Origin: Streptomyces lydicus
GTDB taxonomy: Bacteria > Actinomycetota > Actinomycetes > Streptomycetales > Streptomycetaceae
NCBI RefSeq assembly: GCF_001729485.1
Contig: NZ_CP017157.1
Span: 2,418,001 to 2,482,000, forward strand
Direction of reading: 5' to 3'
DNA: 64,000 bases
The position numbers and the translations under genes were made by a program. Below, piece by piece: positions 8,657-19,583 of this stretch. A model generated the notes under the pieces. It did not search any database, had not been told where the DNA came from, and saw nothing but the letters and a program-made list of their open reading frames with translations. Each line of letters starts with the position of its first letter. The stretch's first letter is position 1.

Positions 8657-9804
8657 TGCGAAGCAGCGGCAGGAACAACAGGGACAGCGGGCGGGGCAAC
8701 TACCGCGGCGCGGGCAACCAGCGGGACGAGAAGCAGCAGCGCGCTGGCCGCCCCCGTCCTGAGGAGCGCCGCTACGACGTCGGCGGAACCAGTGGCTCCG
8801 GTGGCTCGTCGGACCGCAAGGACGAGCGCGGGGGCGGCGGCCCCAAGAGCGGTGCCCCCAAGTCCGGCGGCAGCCGGGGCGCGGCGGCCCGCGGCGGTGC
8901 CAAGGGCGGTCCCCGTACGGGCGCCGCCGCGAAGGGACGCCCGGGCGGCAAGAGCGGCGGCCCCCAGCGCGGCCGCGGTCAGGCCCCGGCGCGCCCCCGT
9001 GAGTACGACGCCCAGGTCGAGGAGCGCAACCGCGCGCGGCACAACAAGCCGCAGGTCAAGACGCCCAAGACGTTCGGCGAGCAGGAGGGCGAGCGGCTGC
9101 AGAAGGTGCTGGCCCGGGCCGGTATGGGCTCGCGGCGGGCCTGCGAGGAGCTGATCGACCAGGCGCGGGTCGAGGTCAACGGCCAGGTCGTCATGGAGCA
9201 GGGCGTCCGGGTCGACCCGGAGAAGGACGAGATCAAGGTCGACGGTCTGACCGTCGCCACCCAGTCGTACCTCTTCTTCGCGCTGAACAAGCCGGCCGGC
9301 GTCGTCTCCACGATGGAGGACCCCGACGGCCGCCAGTGCCTCGGTGACTACGTCACCAACCGCGAGACCCGGCTCTTCCACGTCGGCCGCCTCGACACCG
9401 AGACCGAGGGCATCATCCTGCTCACCAACCACGGTGAGCTGGCGCACCGGCTGACGCACCCGCGCTACGGCGTCAAGAAGACCTACCTGGCCGCCATCCA
9501 GGGCCCGCTCCCGCGCGACCTGGGCAAGCAGCTCAAGGACGGCATCCAGCTGGAGGACGGCTACGCGCGCGCGGACCACTTCCGCGTCGTCGAGAACACC
9601 GGCAAGAACTACCTCGTCGAGGTGAGCCTGCACGAGGGCCGCAAGCACATCGTGCGCCGGATGCTCGCCGAGGCCGGCTTCCCGGTCGACAAGCTGGTGC
9701 GGACGTCCTTCGGCCCGATCGCCCTGGGCGACCAGAAGTCGGGCTGGCTGCGCCGGATGACCAACACCGAGGTCGGCATGCTGATGCGCGAGGTCGAGCT
9801 GTAG
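8656..9804 (+). CDS. rluB: Ribosomal pseudouridine synthase, RluB/RsuA family
   Basis: A 382-residue enzyme that isomerises a uridine in rRNA (the RluB target is in 23S rRNA). ATG 8656 overlaps the scpB stop. Residues 1-125 form a very basic Gly/Arg/Ser/Lys-rich tail. An S4 RNA-binding domain follows (ERLQKVLARAGMGSRRACEE), then the catalytic domain with the catalytic Asp in GRLDTETEGIILLTNHG. The family normally has a short N-terminus, so the tail is lineage-specific. scpA-scpB-rluB adjacency is widely conserved in bacteria. A 13-bp hairpin ends the operon. Confidence 0.92.
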   Translation: MRSSGRNNRDSGRGNYRGAGNQRDEKQQRAGRPRPEERRYDVGGTSGSGGSSDRKDERGGGGPKSGAPKSGGSRGAAARGGAKGGPRTGAAAKGRPGGKSGGPQRGRGQAPARPREYDAQVEERNRARHNKPQVKTPKTFGEQEGERLQKVLARAGMGSRRACEELIDQARVEVNGQVVMEQGVRVDPEKDEIKVDGLTVATQSYLFFALNKPAGVVSTMEDPDGRQCLGDYVTNRETRLFHVGRLDTETEGIILLTNHGELAHRLTHPRYGVKKTYLAAIQGPLPRDLGKQLKDGIQLEDGYARADHFRVVENTGKNYLVEVSLHEGRKHIVRRMLAEAGFPVDKLVRTSFGPIALGDQKSGWLRRMTNTEVGMLMREVEL

Positions 9805-9889
9805 ACGAGGGCTGCACGCGGTCCTGGCGCGGTGCGAGCGCGGTCCGAGCTCGGTCCGCGTGGTCTGAGCGCGGGGTCCCCTCCTGTAC

Positions 9890-9918
9890 CCGCCCACCCC
9901 CCGAAGGGGGGTGGGCGG
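9890..9918 (+). terminator. Strong hairpin terminator after rluB
   Basis: A 13-bp perfect stem (9890-9902 with 9906-9918) with a GAA loop, 85 bases after the rluB stop and lacking a T-tract. Confidence 0.75.
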
Positions 9919-10047
9919 AGGGGAAAGCCCGGGAAACCCACCCCTGGCCCGAAACCTGCGCACCGAAACCCCAGGTCCCGGACTTGGGGGTCGAATCCGG
10001 GCCCGCCCCGAAACCCCGCCCGGCCCGAAACCCTGGGCCGGCCCGGG

Positions 10048-10083
10048 CCACACCAGCCCCGGCCGCCACACCAGCCCCGGCCG
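10048..10083 (+). repeat. Two tandem 18-base repeats
   Basis: The unit CCACACCAGCCCCGGCCG occurs twice without a gap (10048-10065, 10066-10083). It lies in the 357-base gap between rluB and the ADP-ribosylglycohydrolase gene, a stretch that also has irregularly spaced CCGAAACC words and no convincing gene. Confidence 0.8.
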
Positions 10084-10119
10084 CCCCGCCCCTCCCGAAA
10101 AGCTTGCGGCACCCCCTCG

Positions 10120-10160
10120 CCACCCCTTAACGTCACCTCGACGATTAAGGGGTGGTTTTT
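10120..10160 (+). terminator. Terminator-like hairpin overlapping the next gene's ribosome-binding site
   Basis: Arms 10120-10130 and 10145-10155 pair perfectly (11 bp). The loop extends the stem by CGTC/GACG with one bulged A. TTTTT follows at 10156-10160, and the ATG of the next gene is at 10162. The right arm contains AAGGGGTGG, the only plausible Shine-Dalgarno for that gene. The structure therefore looks like an intrinsic terminator or attenuator that also hides the ribosome-binding site. Confidence 0.7.
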
Positions 10161-10161
10161 C

Positions 10162-11184
10162 ATGGGGTCCACGGGGGCGACGCGCTCCGCCGCGAGCGGC
10201 GCGCTGATCGGGCTGGCGCTCGGTGACGCACTGGGCTTTCCGACCGAGTTCAAGGACGTCGCGTCCATCGTGGCCGGATACGGGCCGTGGCGGCAGCTGC
10301 CGCTGCCCGAACCGGCCCTGGTCACCGACGACACCCAGATGACGCTGGCCCTGGGACGGGCGCTGCGGACGGCGTCGCAGGGCGGCGAGCTCACCGCCGG
10401 CCGTCTGGTCCCCGCGGCCCGCGAGGAGTTCGTCGCCTGGTGGCGCTCGCCCGACAACAACCGGGCGCCGGGCGCCACCTGCCTGCACGCCTGCGAGCTG
10501 CTCAGCGACCGCGACCTGCCCTGGACCCGGGCGAGCCGGACCGGGTCGAAGGGCTGCGGCGCCAACATGCGGGTCGCACCGGTCGGGCTCGTGCCGGGAC
10601 TGACCCCGCAGCAGCGCTCCGGCGCCGCCCAGCTGCAGTCCGCGCTCACCCACGGGCACCCCACCGCGCTCGCCGCCGCCGACCTGACCGCGTACGCGGT
10701 GCGCGCCCTCGCCGACGGCGCCCGGCCCGGCGCACTGCCCGCCCTGCTGCGCGCGTACGCCCGCGAACAGCGCACCGTCTACCGGGAGGACTGGCTCGGC
10801 GACCTGTGGCAGCACGCCCAGGACCCGACCGCGACGGCCTTCGTCACCCGCGGCTGGGACGACTGCCTGGGCGTCCTGGACCGGCTCGACGCCGCCCTCG
10901 CCGCCCCGGACCCCGAGGCCGACCCCTGCCTGGCCACCGGCGCCGGCTGGATCGCGGAGGAGGCGCTGGCCACCGGACTGCTGTGCTTCCTGCTCTTCCC
11001 CGACGAGCCGCTCACCGCGCTGCGCCGGGCCGCCTGCACCTCCGGCGACTCCGATTCGATCGCCTGCCTCACCGGGGCCTTCGCCGGCGCCCACCTGGGG
11101 CCGGCGGCCTGGCCCGAGGAGTGGGCCGCCCGTATCGAGTACCGCGAGGAACTGCTGGCCCTCGGGGAGCTCTGGGACGCCTGA
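10162..11184 (+). CDS. ADP-ribosylglycohydrolase family protein
   Basis: A 340-residue protein of the DraG/ARH fold, which removes ADP-ribose from proteins or small molecules with two Mg ions. The family N-terminus ASGALIGLALGDALGFPTEF and the metal-site motif VTDDTQMTLAL are present, as is the C-terminal metal motif GDSDSIACLTGAFAGA. The length is normal. The ATG at 10162 sits directly behind a hairpin plus T-tract, so expression may be attenuated. The convergent nucleotidyltransferase gene downstream belongs to a different transcript. The target is unknown. Confidence 0.88.
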   Translation: MGSTGATRSAASGALIGLALGDALGFPTEFKDVASIVAGYGPWRQLPLPEPALVTDDTQMTLALGRALRTASQGGELTAGRLVPAAREEFVAWWRSPDNNRAPGATCLHACELLSDRDLPWTRASRTGSKGCGANMRVAPVGLVPGLTPQQRSGAAQLQSALTHGHPTALAAADLTAYAVRALADGARPGALPALLRAYAREQRTVYREDWLGDLWQHAQDPTATAFVTRGWDDCLGVLDRLDAALAAPDPEADPCLATGAGWIAEEALATGLLCFLLFPDEPLTALRRAACTSGDSDSIACLTGAFAGAHLGPAAWPEEWAARIEYREELLALGELWDA

Positions 11185-11239
11185 GCGGCAGGTGCCGTGC
11201 GCTGCCCCGCCCACCCCGGTGGAGGAGCCGGCCGCAGCC

Positions 11240-11935
11240 TCAGCCGAGCGCCGACGCCCGCCGGGCCCGGAAGAGGAAGTCCGCCACCCGTGCGGTGTCC
11301 GGCTCGGCCGGCAGTGGCGAGCCGGAGACTGCGGTGTCGGCCTCCTCGGACAGTTGCGCCATCCGCCGCTCGACCGCGTCCCAGGCCACCTCGCCCCGCT
11401 TCACCGCGAGCAGCTCCTCACGGGCCGGACCGACGTCCAGCGTGAGGACGCCCGTCCGCAGCAGGTCGCGGGCGCAGGCCAGCAGGCGCAGCAGATGCAT
11501 GGCGTGCTTCCAGCGGGGCGCGCCGTGCTGCCGTACGTCGGCCCGGAGCTGCTTGAGCTGGCCGACGGCGTATCCGGAGAAGGTGCGATGGGCCTGGCGG
11601 GACAGGAAGGCGCCGCGCAGGGCGACCAGTTCCGTGCCGGTGGCGTCGATGCGTTCCACGAAGGGGGAGTGCAGGCATTCCAGGGCGGTGGGGTTGGCCC
11701 GCAGCGCCAGCTGGCAGAACCGTTCCAGCTCCCAGGAGAACTCCTCCTCGCGGGGCCCCTCCACATGCGTCGGCGGCTTGTCGAACCCCCAGAAGAGGCG
11801 GGTCGGCGCGAGGAACACCCCGCGCCGGTCGGTGTCGCTGCTCTCCGTCGCCAGGCCGAAGGCCCGTGAGCCCATCACACAGCCGTAGACGGTGTGCTCG
11901 GCGACCAGCGAATGACCTGCGGCGGCTTCGGACAT
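11240..11935 (-). CDS. Predicted nucleotidyltransferase (RlaP/YcgL-type)
   Basis: A 231-residue protein of the DNA polymerase beta-like nucleotidyltransferase superfamily. The helical-turn motif GSRAFGLATESSDTDRRGVF near residue 22 carries the GS and the D-x-D-type acidic pair. The C-terminal half is helical and contains the LECLHSPF and KHAMHLLRLL stretches typical of this subgroup. Some members sit in RNA-repair operons, but no ligase or kinase partner is adjacent here, so the nucleotide target is not known. It is convergent with the ADP-ribosylglycohydrolase gene and divergent from aroH. Confidence 0.75.
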   Translation of the reverse strand: MSEAAAGHSLVAEHTVYGCVMGSRAFGLATESSDTDRRGVFLAPTRLFWGFDKPPTHVEGPREEEFSWELERFCQLALRANPTALECLHSPFVERIDATGTELVALRGAFLSRQAHRTFSGYAVGQLKQLRADVRQHGAPRWKHAMHLLRLLACARDLLRTGVLTLDVGPAREELLAVKRGEVAWDAVERRMAQLSEEADTAVSGSPLPAEPDTARVADFLFRARRASALG

Positions 11936-12169
11936 GGCGGCGATTGTGGCTGGTGGGTCGGGCGTGTGTCACCAGGTTTCGGCCGGTGGATTGCGCCGGC
12001 GCGGGCGCCCCGGTCGCCGTCGGTGGGCGCCCCGTCACCGTCCGCGCCACCGCCGTTCCGGCTCGTCCCGCGGTCACCCGTCGCGTACGGAATGTCAGTG
12101 CGGCTCGTTACGCTGATCAGTGCGCGCACAGGTGCGTGACGCGGCACACAACGCAAGGGGAGCAGCGAC

Positions 12170-12532
12170 GTGGCGGTACGAGCGGTCCGCGGGGCCGTCC
12201 AGCTGGAGCGGGACGACGCGGAGCACATGCAGGAGCAGGTCGGCGAGCTGCTGACCGCCATCCTGGAGCGCAACGGGCTGCTCGCGGACGACCTGATCAG
12301 CGTCTGGTTCACCGCCACCCCGGACCTGCACAGCGACTTCCCGGCCGCTGCCGCCCGCGCGCTGGGCATCACGGACGTCCCGCTGATCTGTGCCCAGGAG
12401 CTCGCGGTCGCCGGCGCCATGGAGCGGGTGGTGCGGGTGCTCGCCCACGTCGAGACCGGACTGTCCAAGGCCGGGATCGCCCATGTCTACCTCGGCGCGG
12501 CCGCAGGTCTGCGAAAGGACATCGCCCAGTGA
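12170..12532 (+). CDS. aroH: Chorismate mutase, AroH class
   Basis: A 120-residue trimeric-type chorismate mutase that converts chorismate to prephenate for phenylalanine and tyrosine synthesis. The N-terminus VRAVRGAVQLERDDAEHM and the AVAGAMERVVRVLAHV region match the Bacillus AroH class. The GTG start at 12170 follows AAGGGGAG. The stop overlaps the tyrA start in a GTGA arrangement, so product (prephenate) and next enzyme are made together. Confidence 0.93.
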   Translation: MAVRAVRGAVQLERDDAEHMQEQVGELLTAILERNGLLADDLISVWFTATPDLHSDFPAAAARALGITDVPLICAQELAVAGAMERVVRVLAHVETGLSKAGIAHVYLGAAAGLRKDIAQ

Positions 12533-13614
12533 GGACCGCACTCGTCATCGGAACGGGCCTGATCGGCACCTCCGCCGCGCTCGCGCTCCACGCCCGCGGC
12601 GTCCAGGTCTACCTGGAGGACCACGACCAGGCCCAGGCCCTGACGGCCGCGGCGCTGGGCGCGGGCATCGCCGAGGCGCCACCGGAGCCGGTCGACCTGG
12701 CCGTCGTGGCCGTACCCCCGGCCCATGTCGCCGCCGCGCTGGCCGGTGCCATCCGGCGCGGGGCGGCCCGGGCGTACATCGACGTCGCCAGCGTCAAGGG
12801 CGGCCCGCGCCGCGAGCTGGAGGCGCTGGGCTGCGACCTGAGCAGCTACCTCGGCACCCACCCGATGGCCGGCAAGGAGCGCTCCGGCCCGCTGGCCGCC
12901 ACCGCCGACCTCTTCGAGGGCCGCCCCTGGGTCCTCACCCCGACCCCCGGCGGCGACACCGAGGTGCTCAATCTCGCACTGGAGCTGGTCGCGCTGTGCC
13001 GCGCCGTCCCCGTGGTGATGGACGCGGACGCCCACGACCGGGCCGTCGCGCTGGTCTCGCACACCCCGCAGCTGCTCTCCAGCCTCGTCGCCGCCCGCCT
13101 CAAGGGCGCCGACGAGACCGCGGTGCGCCTCTGCGGCCAGGGCATACGGGATGTGACGCGGATCGCCGCCTCCGACCCCGGCATGTGGATCGACATCCTC
13201 TCCGCGAACCCCGGCCCGGTCGCCGACGTGCTGGCCGAGATCGCCGCCGACCTCGACGAGACGGTGCGGTCCCTGCGCGCCCTGGAGTCCGCCGACGAGG
13301 ACAAGCGGGGCGGCGGCGCGACCGGCATCGAGGACGTGCTGCGGCGCGGGAACGCCGGCCGCGAGCGGGTCCCCGGCAAGCACGGCGCCGCCCCCGCCGC
13401 GTACGAGATCGTCGCGGTGTACATCGGCGACCAGCCCGGCGAGCTGGCCCGGATCTTCGCCGACGCCGGCCGGGCCGGGGTCAACATCGAGGACGTCCGC
13501 ATCGAGCACGCCACCGGACAGCAGGCGGGCTTCATCCAGCTCATGGTCGAGCCGCAGACGGTGCCGGCACTCACCGCGGAGCTGCGGGAGCGGGGCTGGT
13601 CGATCCGGCAGTGA
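12529..13614 (+). CDS. tyrA: Prephenate dehydrogenase with C-terminal ACT domain
   Basis: A 361-residue enzyme that oxidatively decarboxylates prephenate to 4-hydroxyphenylpyruvate in tyrosine synthesis. The NAD-binding motif VIGTGLIGTS is at residues 5-15. GTHPMAGKERSG carries the conserved substrate-site His. An ACT domain starting near residue 293 (YEIVAVYIGDQPGELARIF) suggests feedback control by an amino acid. The GTG start overlaps the aroH stop. cmk follows about 100 bases downstream in the same direction. Confidence 0.94.
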   Translation: MRTALVIGTGLIGTSAALALHARGVQVYLEDHDQAQALTAAALGAGIAEAPPEPVDLAVVAVPPAHVAAALAGAIRRGAARAYIDVASVKGGPRRELEALGCDLSSYLGTHPMAGKERSGPLAATADLFEGRPWVLTPTPGGDTEVLNLALELVALCRAVPVVMDADAHDRAVALVSHTPQLLSSLVAARLKGADETAVRLCGQGIRDVTRIAASDPGMWIDILSANPGPVADVLAEIAADLDETVRSLRALESADEDKRGGGATGIEDVLRRGNAGRERVPGKHGAAPAAYEIVAVYIGDQPGELARIFADAGRAGVNIEDVRIEHATGQQAGFIQLMVEPQTVPALTAELRERGWSIRQ

Positions 13615-13712
13615 CACCGTGGACGGCGCCGTCCGGGTGAGCCAGTAACCTTGTGCGAGGCCCTTACGGCCCTTGGACCCCCGCCCCGTGTACAAGAAAG
13701 GTGTTCGTCACC

Positions 13713-14432
13713 GTGGAAACCGCCGCTCGGACCGCCCCGGCTGCAGTGATTGTCGCCATCGACGGCCCCGCAGGCACGGGCAAGTCCAGCACGTCCAAGG
13801 CCGTGGCCGCCAAGCTGGGCCTCGGCTACCTCGACACCGGTGCCCAGTACCGCGCGATCACGTGGTGGATGCTGAACAACGGCATCGACATCAAGGACGC
13901 GACGGCCGTCGCCGACGCCGCCGCCAAGCCCGTGATCGTCTCCGGCACCGACCCGGCCGCCCCGACCATCACGGTCGACGGGCTGGACGCCGCGGGCCCG
14001 ATCCGCACCCAGGAGGTCACCGCCGCGGTCAGCGCCGTCAGCGCGGTCCCCGAGGTGCGGACCCTGATCACCGACCTGCAGCGCTCCATCGCCGCCTCGG
14101 CGCCGCGCGGCATCGTCGTCGAGGGCCGGGACATCGGCATCACGGTCCTGCCGGACGCCGACCTCAAGGTCTTCCTGACCGCCTCCGCCGAGGCGCGGGC
14201 GGCCCGCCGCAGCGGTGAGCTCAAGGGCAAGGAGGCCACCGACCTGGCCGCCACCCGCGAGGCGCTGATCAAGCGGGACGCCGCCGACGCCTCCCGGAAG
14301 ACCTCCCCGCTGGCCAAGGCGGACGACGCCGTCGAGGTGGACACCACCGACCTGACGCTGGAGCAGGTCATCGAGTGCGTGGTCACCCTCATCGAGGGCG
14401 TCAGCGCCGAAAAGGCGGGACTCGCGCGGTGA
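13713..14432 (+). CDS. cmk: Cytidylate kinase
   Basis: A 239-residue kinase phosphorylating CMP/dCMP. The P-loop IDGPAGTGKSSTSK is near residue 17, LGLGYLDTGAQYR follows, and the CMP-binding VVEGRDIGITVLPDADLKVF motif is present. GTG 13713 is chosen because GAAAGGTG ends 9 bases upstream. An in-frame GTG at 13701 is possible. The stop overlaps the acyltransferase start (GTGA). Clustering with der is common in bacteria. Confidence 0.94.
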   Translation: METAARTAPAAVIVAIDGPAGTGKSSTSKAVAAKLGLGYLDTGAQYRAITWWMLNNGIDIKDATAVADAAAKPVIVSGTDPAAPTITVDGLDAAGPIRTQEVTAAVSAVSAVPEVRTLITDLQRSIAASAPRGIVVEGRDIGITVLPDADLKVFLTASAEARAARRSGELKGKEATDLAATREALIKRDAADASRKTSPLAKADDAVEVDTTDLTLEQVIECVVTLIEGVSAEKAGLAR

Positions 14433-15097
14433 CCGGCGCCGGCGGGGTGCCGTCCGAGGCCGGCGCGGCGGTCGGACGGCGGATCGGCATCGGCCTGATG
14501 TACGGGCTGTGGCGGCCGCGGGTGCTGGGCGCCTGGCGGGTGCCGTCCGCCGGCCCGGTGATCCTTGCCGTCAACCACTCGCACGGCATCGACGGCCCGA
14601 TGCTGATGGGCACCGCGCCCCGGCCGGTGCATTTCCTGATCAAGAAAGAAGCCTTCGTCGGCCCGCTGGACCCGTTCCTGCGGGGCATCGGGCAGCTGAA
14701 GGTGGACCGCGACGCCGTCGACCGCAAGGCGATCACCGACGCGCTCGGGGTGCTGGAGCAGGGCGGGGTGCTGGGCATCTTCCCCGAGGGCACCCGGGGC
14801 GAGGGCGACTTCGCCTCCCTGCGGGCGGGCCTGGCGTACTTCGCGGTGCGCTCCGGCGCCCCCGTCGTGCCGGTGGCGGTGCTCGGCGGCAAGGAGCGGC
14901 GCAGCCGGCTGTCGCCCGCCGTACCGCCGCTGCGCACCCGCGTCGACGTGGTCTTCGGCGACGCCTTCGAGGCCCAGGAGGGGGCGCGGGGCGCCGCCGG
15001 CCGGCGCACCCGTAAGGCGCTCGACGAGGCGACCGTACGGATCCAGGAGCGGCTGACCGCCCACCTGGCGGAGGCCAGGCGCCTGACCGGGCGCTGA
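14429..15097 (+). CDS. 1-acylglycerol-3-phosphate acyltransferase (PlsC-type)
   Basis: A 222-residue lysophospholipid acyltransferase-like protein. The HX4D catalytic motif is in NHSHGIDGP near residue 50. The second block FLIKKEAFVG and the phosphate-binding FPEGTRGEG block are also present. It transfers an acyl chain to a lysophospholipid acceptor at the inner membrane. It is translationally coupled to cmk and followed 66 bases later by der, an arrangement shared by many actinobacteria. Whether it is the main PlsC cannot be decided. Confidence 0.85.
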   Translation: MTGAGGVPSEAGAAVGRRIGIGLMYGLWRPRVLGAWRVPSAGPVILAVNHSHGIDGPMLMGTAPRPVHFLIKKEAFVGPLDPFLRGIGQLKVDRDAVDRKAITDALGVLEQGGVLGIFPEGTRGEGDFASLRAGLAYFAVRSGAPVVPVAVLGGKERRSRLSPAVPPLRTRVDVVFGDAFEAQEGARGAAGRRTRKALDEATVRIQERLTAHLAEARRLTGR

Positions 15098-15163
15098 CCG
15101 ACACTTGAGTAGTGGGCCGCGGACGAGCGGCCCACCGATGATGATGAACGAGGAACGGACTTC

Positions 15164-16624
15164 ATGAACGACCAGATCCCCACCGGCGACGAGCACGGTG
15201 CGCTTGGCGACGCCGAGTACGCGGAGTTCATGGAGCTCGCCGCGGAGGAGGGCTTCGACCTGGAGGAGGTCGAGGGCGACATCGCCGCGGCCGGCCACGG
15301 TCCGCTGCCCGTCCTCGCCGTCATCGGCCGCCCCAATGTCGGCAAGTCGACTCTGGTGAACCGCATCATCGGCCGCCGTGAGGCGGTCGTCGAGGACAAG
15401 CCGGGCGTCACCCGCGACCGTGTCACCTACGAGGCCGACTGGAACGGCCGCCGCTTCAAGGTCGTCGACACCGGCGGCTGGGAGCAGGACGTCCTCGGCA
15501 TCGACGCCTCCGTCGCGATGCAGGCCGAGTTCGCCATCGAGGCGGCCGACGCGGTGGTCTTTGTCGTCGACGCCAAGGTCGGCGCGACCGACACCGACGA
15601 GGCCGTCGTCAAGCTGCTGCGCCGGTCCGGCAAGCCGGTCGTGCTGGTGGCCAACAAGGTCGACGGCCCCTCGGGCGAGGCCGACGCCGCCATGCTCTGG
15701 TCGCTGGGCCTCGGTGAGCCGCACCCGGTCTCCGCGCTGCACGGCCGCGGCACCGGCGACATGCTGGACGCCGCGCTGGACGCACTGCCCGAGGCGCCCG
15801 CGCAGACCTTCGGCCAGGCCCTCGGCGGCCCCCGCCGGATCGCGCTGATCGGCCGCCCCAACGTCGGCAAGTCCTCGCTGCTGAACAAGGTCGCCGGCGA
15901 GGAGCGGGTGGTCGTCAACGAGATGGCCGGCACCACCCGCGACCCGGTCGACGAGATGATCGAACTCGGCGGCAAGACCTGGAAGTTCGTGGACACCGCC
16001 GGCATCCGCCGCCGGGTGCACCTCCAGGAGGGCGCCGACTACTACGCCTCGCTGCGCACCGCCGCGGCCGTGGAGAAGGCCGAGGTCGCGGTCGTCCTGA
16101 TCGACGCGTCCGAGTCCATCAGCGTCCAGGACCAGCGCATCATCACGATGGCCGTGGAGGCGGGACGCGCCCTGGTCATCGCCTACAACAAGTGGGACAA
16201 CCTCGACGAGGAGCGCCGCTTCTACCTGGAGCGGGAGATCGAGCGGGACCTCGTCCAGATCCCGTGGGCGATGCGGGTCAACGTCTCCGCGCGCACCGGC
16301 CGCCACATGGAGAAGCTGGTCCCGGCGATCGAGACGGCGCTGGCCGGCTGGGAGACGCGTATCCCCACCGGGCGGCTGAACGCCTTCCTCGGTGAGATCG
16401 TCGCCTCTCACCCGCACCCGATCCGCGGCGGCAAGCAGCCCCGCATCCTCTTCGGCACCCAGGCCGGCACCAAGCCCCCGCGCTTCGTCCTCTTCGCCTC
16501 CGGCTTCCTGGAGGCCGGCTACCGCCGCTTCGTCGAGCGCCGCCTGCGCGAGGAGTTCGGCTTCGACGGGACGCCGATCCACATCTCGGTGCGGGTGCGG
16601 GAGAAGCGCAGCAAGAAGAAGTAG
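15164..16624 (+). CDS. der: Ribosome biogenesis GTPase Der (EngA)
   Basis: A 486-residue protein with two tandem GTPase domains and a C-terminal KH-like domain, needed for 50S subunit maturation. The G1 motif GRPNVGKS occurs twice (near residues 56 and 229), each followed by a G3 motif (DTGGW, DTAGI) and G4 NKVD/NKWD. An acidic N-terminal extension of about 50 residues precedes the first domain, as in other actinobacteria. It is the last gene of the aroH-tyrA-cmk-acyltransferase-der series. Confidence 0.96.
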   Translation: MNDQIPTGDEHGALGDAEYAEFMELAAEEGFDLEEVEGDIAAAGHGPLPVLAVIGRPNVGKSTLVNRIIGRREAVVEDKPGVTRDRVTYEADWNGRRFKVVDTGGWEQDVLGIDASVAMQAEFAIEAADAVVFVVDAKVGATDTDEAVVKLLRRSGKPVVLVANKVDGPSGEADAAMLWSLGLGEPHPVSALHGRGTGDMLDAALDALPEAPAQTFGQALGGPRRIALIGRPNVGKSSLLNKVAGEERVVVNEMAGTTRDPVDEMIELGGKTWKFVDTAGIRRRVHLQEGADYYASLRTAAAVEKAEVAVVLIDASESISVQDQRIITMAVEAGRALVIAYNKWDNLDEERRFYLEREIERDLVQIPWAMRVNVSARTGRHMEKLVPAIETALAGWETRIPTGRLNAFLGEIVASHPHPIRGGKQPRILFGTQAGTKPPRFVLFASGFLEAGYRRFVERRLREEFGFDGTPIHISVRVREKRSKKK

Positions 16625-16630
16625 CGGCTG

Positions 16631-16679
16631 CGGGCCCGGGACCCCGGGCGGAGTCGTGGAGTTCCTCGGCCCGGGCCCG
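16631..16679. terminator. Inverted repeat between der and a convergent gene
   Basis: A 10-bp perfect repeat (16631-16640 with 16670-16679) with a 29-base loop, placed between two convergent genes. The loop is long, so this is a weak call. Confidence 0.35.
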
Positions 16680-16681
16680 GG

Positions 16682-16969
16682 TCAGCGGCCGTGGGGGCGG
16701 GCGTCGCGCGGGCCCGGGGGGAGGGCCGGGAGATGGCTCCGGGAGTGGTAGGGCTGTCGGCCGACGACCTCCCAGTGCCCCGCGGACGCCGGCGTACGGC
16801 TCCAGCCCCCGGTGCCACGCAGCACCTCCGGGATCTCCGGCTCGTCCGTACGGTCCCCGGGCAGCGCCCGGAAGGAGCGCCGGTACTCGGCGTACAGCTC
16901 GTCGTAGATCGGAGTGGCCGAGGCGCGGTCCGTCGTGAGCGACGGTCCGCGCTCGTGCGACGGGCGCAT
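16682..16969 (-). CDS. Small conserved-looking hypothetical protein
   Basis: A 95-residue reading frame starting at ATG 16969. The centre (ATPIYDELYAEYRRSFRALP followed by a Trp-containing GHWEVVGRQPYHSR segment) has normal composition and looks coding. The C-terminus is Pro/Arg-rich. There is no membrane segment or signal peptide, and no strong Shine-Dalgarno is visible. I do not recognise the family. It follows the 17143-17952 gene in the same direction after 173 bases and converges with der. Confidence 0.5.
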   Translation of the reverse strand: MRPSHERGPSLTTDRASATPIYDELYAEYRRSFRALPGDRTDEPEIPEVLRGTGGWSRTPASAGHWEVVGRQPYHSRSHLPALPPGPRDARPHGR

Positions 16970-17142
16970 GCCGGGGATCGGGTGGGGGTACGGGGCGCGG
17001 GCGGAAGGGTCGTATGCGTGCACGTATGTGCCAACGACCCCGATCCCTGCGGGATGCGGCTTTCGGGCGGAAATGGCCGATCGCGAGGGCATGACCGGCC
17101 GGATCGGCGGCCCTGCCCCCGCGATCGGGTGCCCTACGACTG

Positions 17143-19373
<2,231 letters not shown>

Positions 19374-19583
19374 GGGTACCCGGACGGCAAATCGGGGGTT
19401 CGGGTTCCCTGCTTCTGCTACCGATGTCCTCACTCTTTCGGAACATCTTGGCGAAAGCCCCCAACCCGGAACCGCGGGGCGAGGTCTTTGCGTTCAGTGA
19501 GTGGGGCCTGTCGTGCGACAGGGAGTGCGATGTGGTTCCCAGGGGCGCTGGAGAGACCGGGAGACCAGGGGACACGGGGACGG

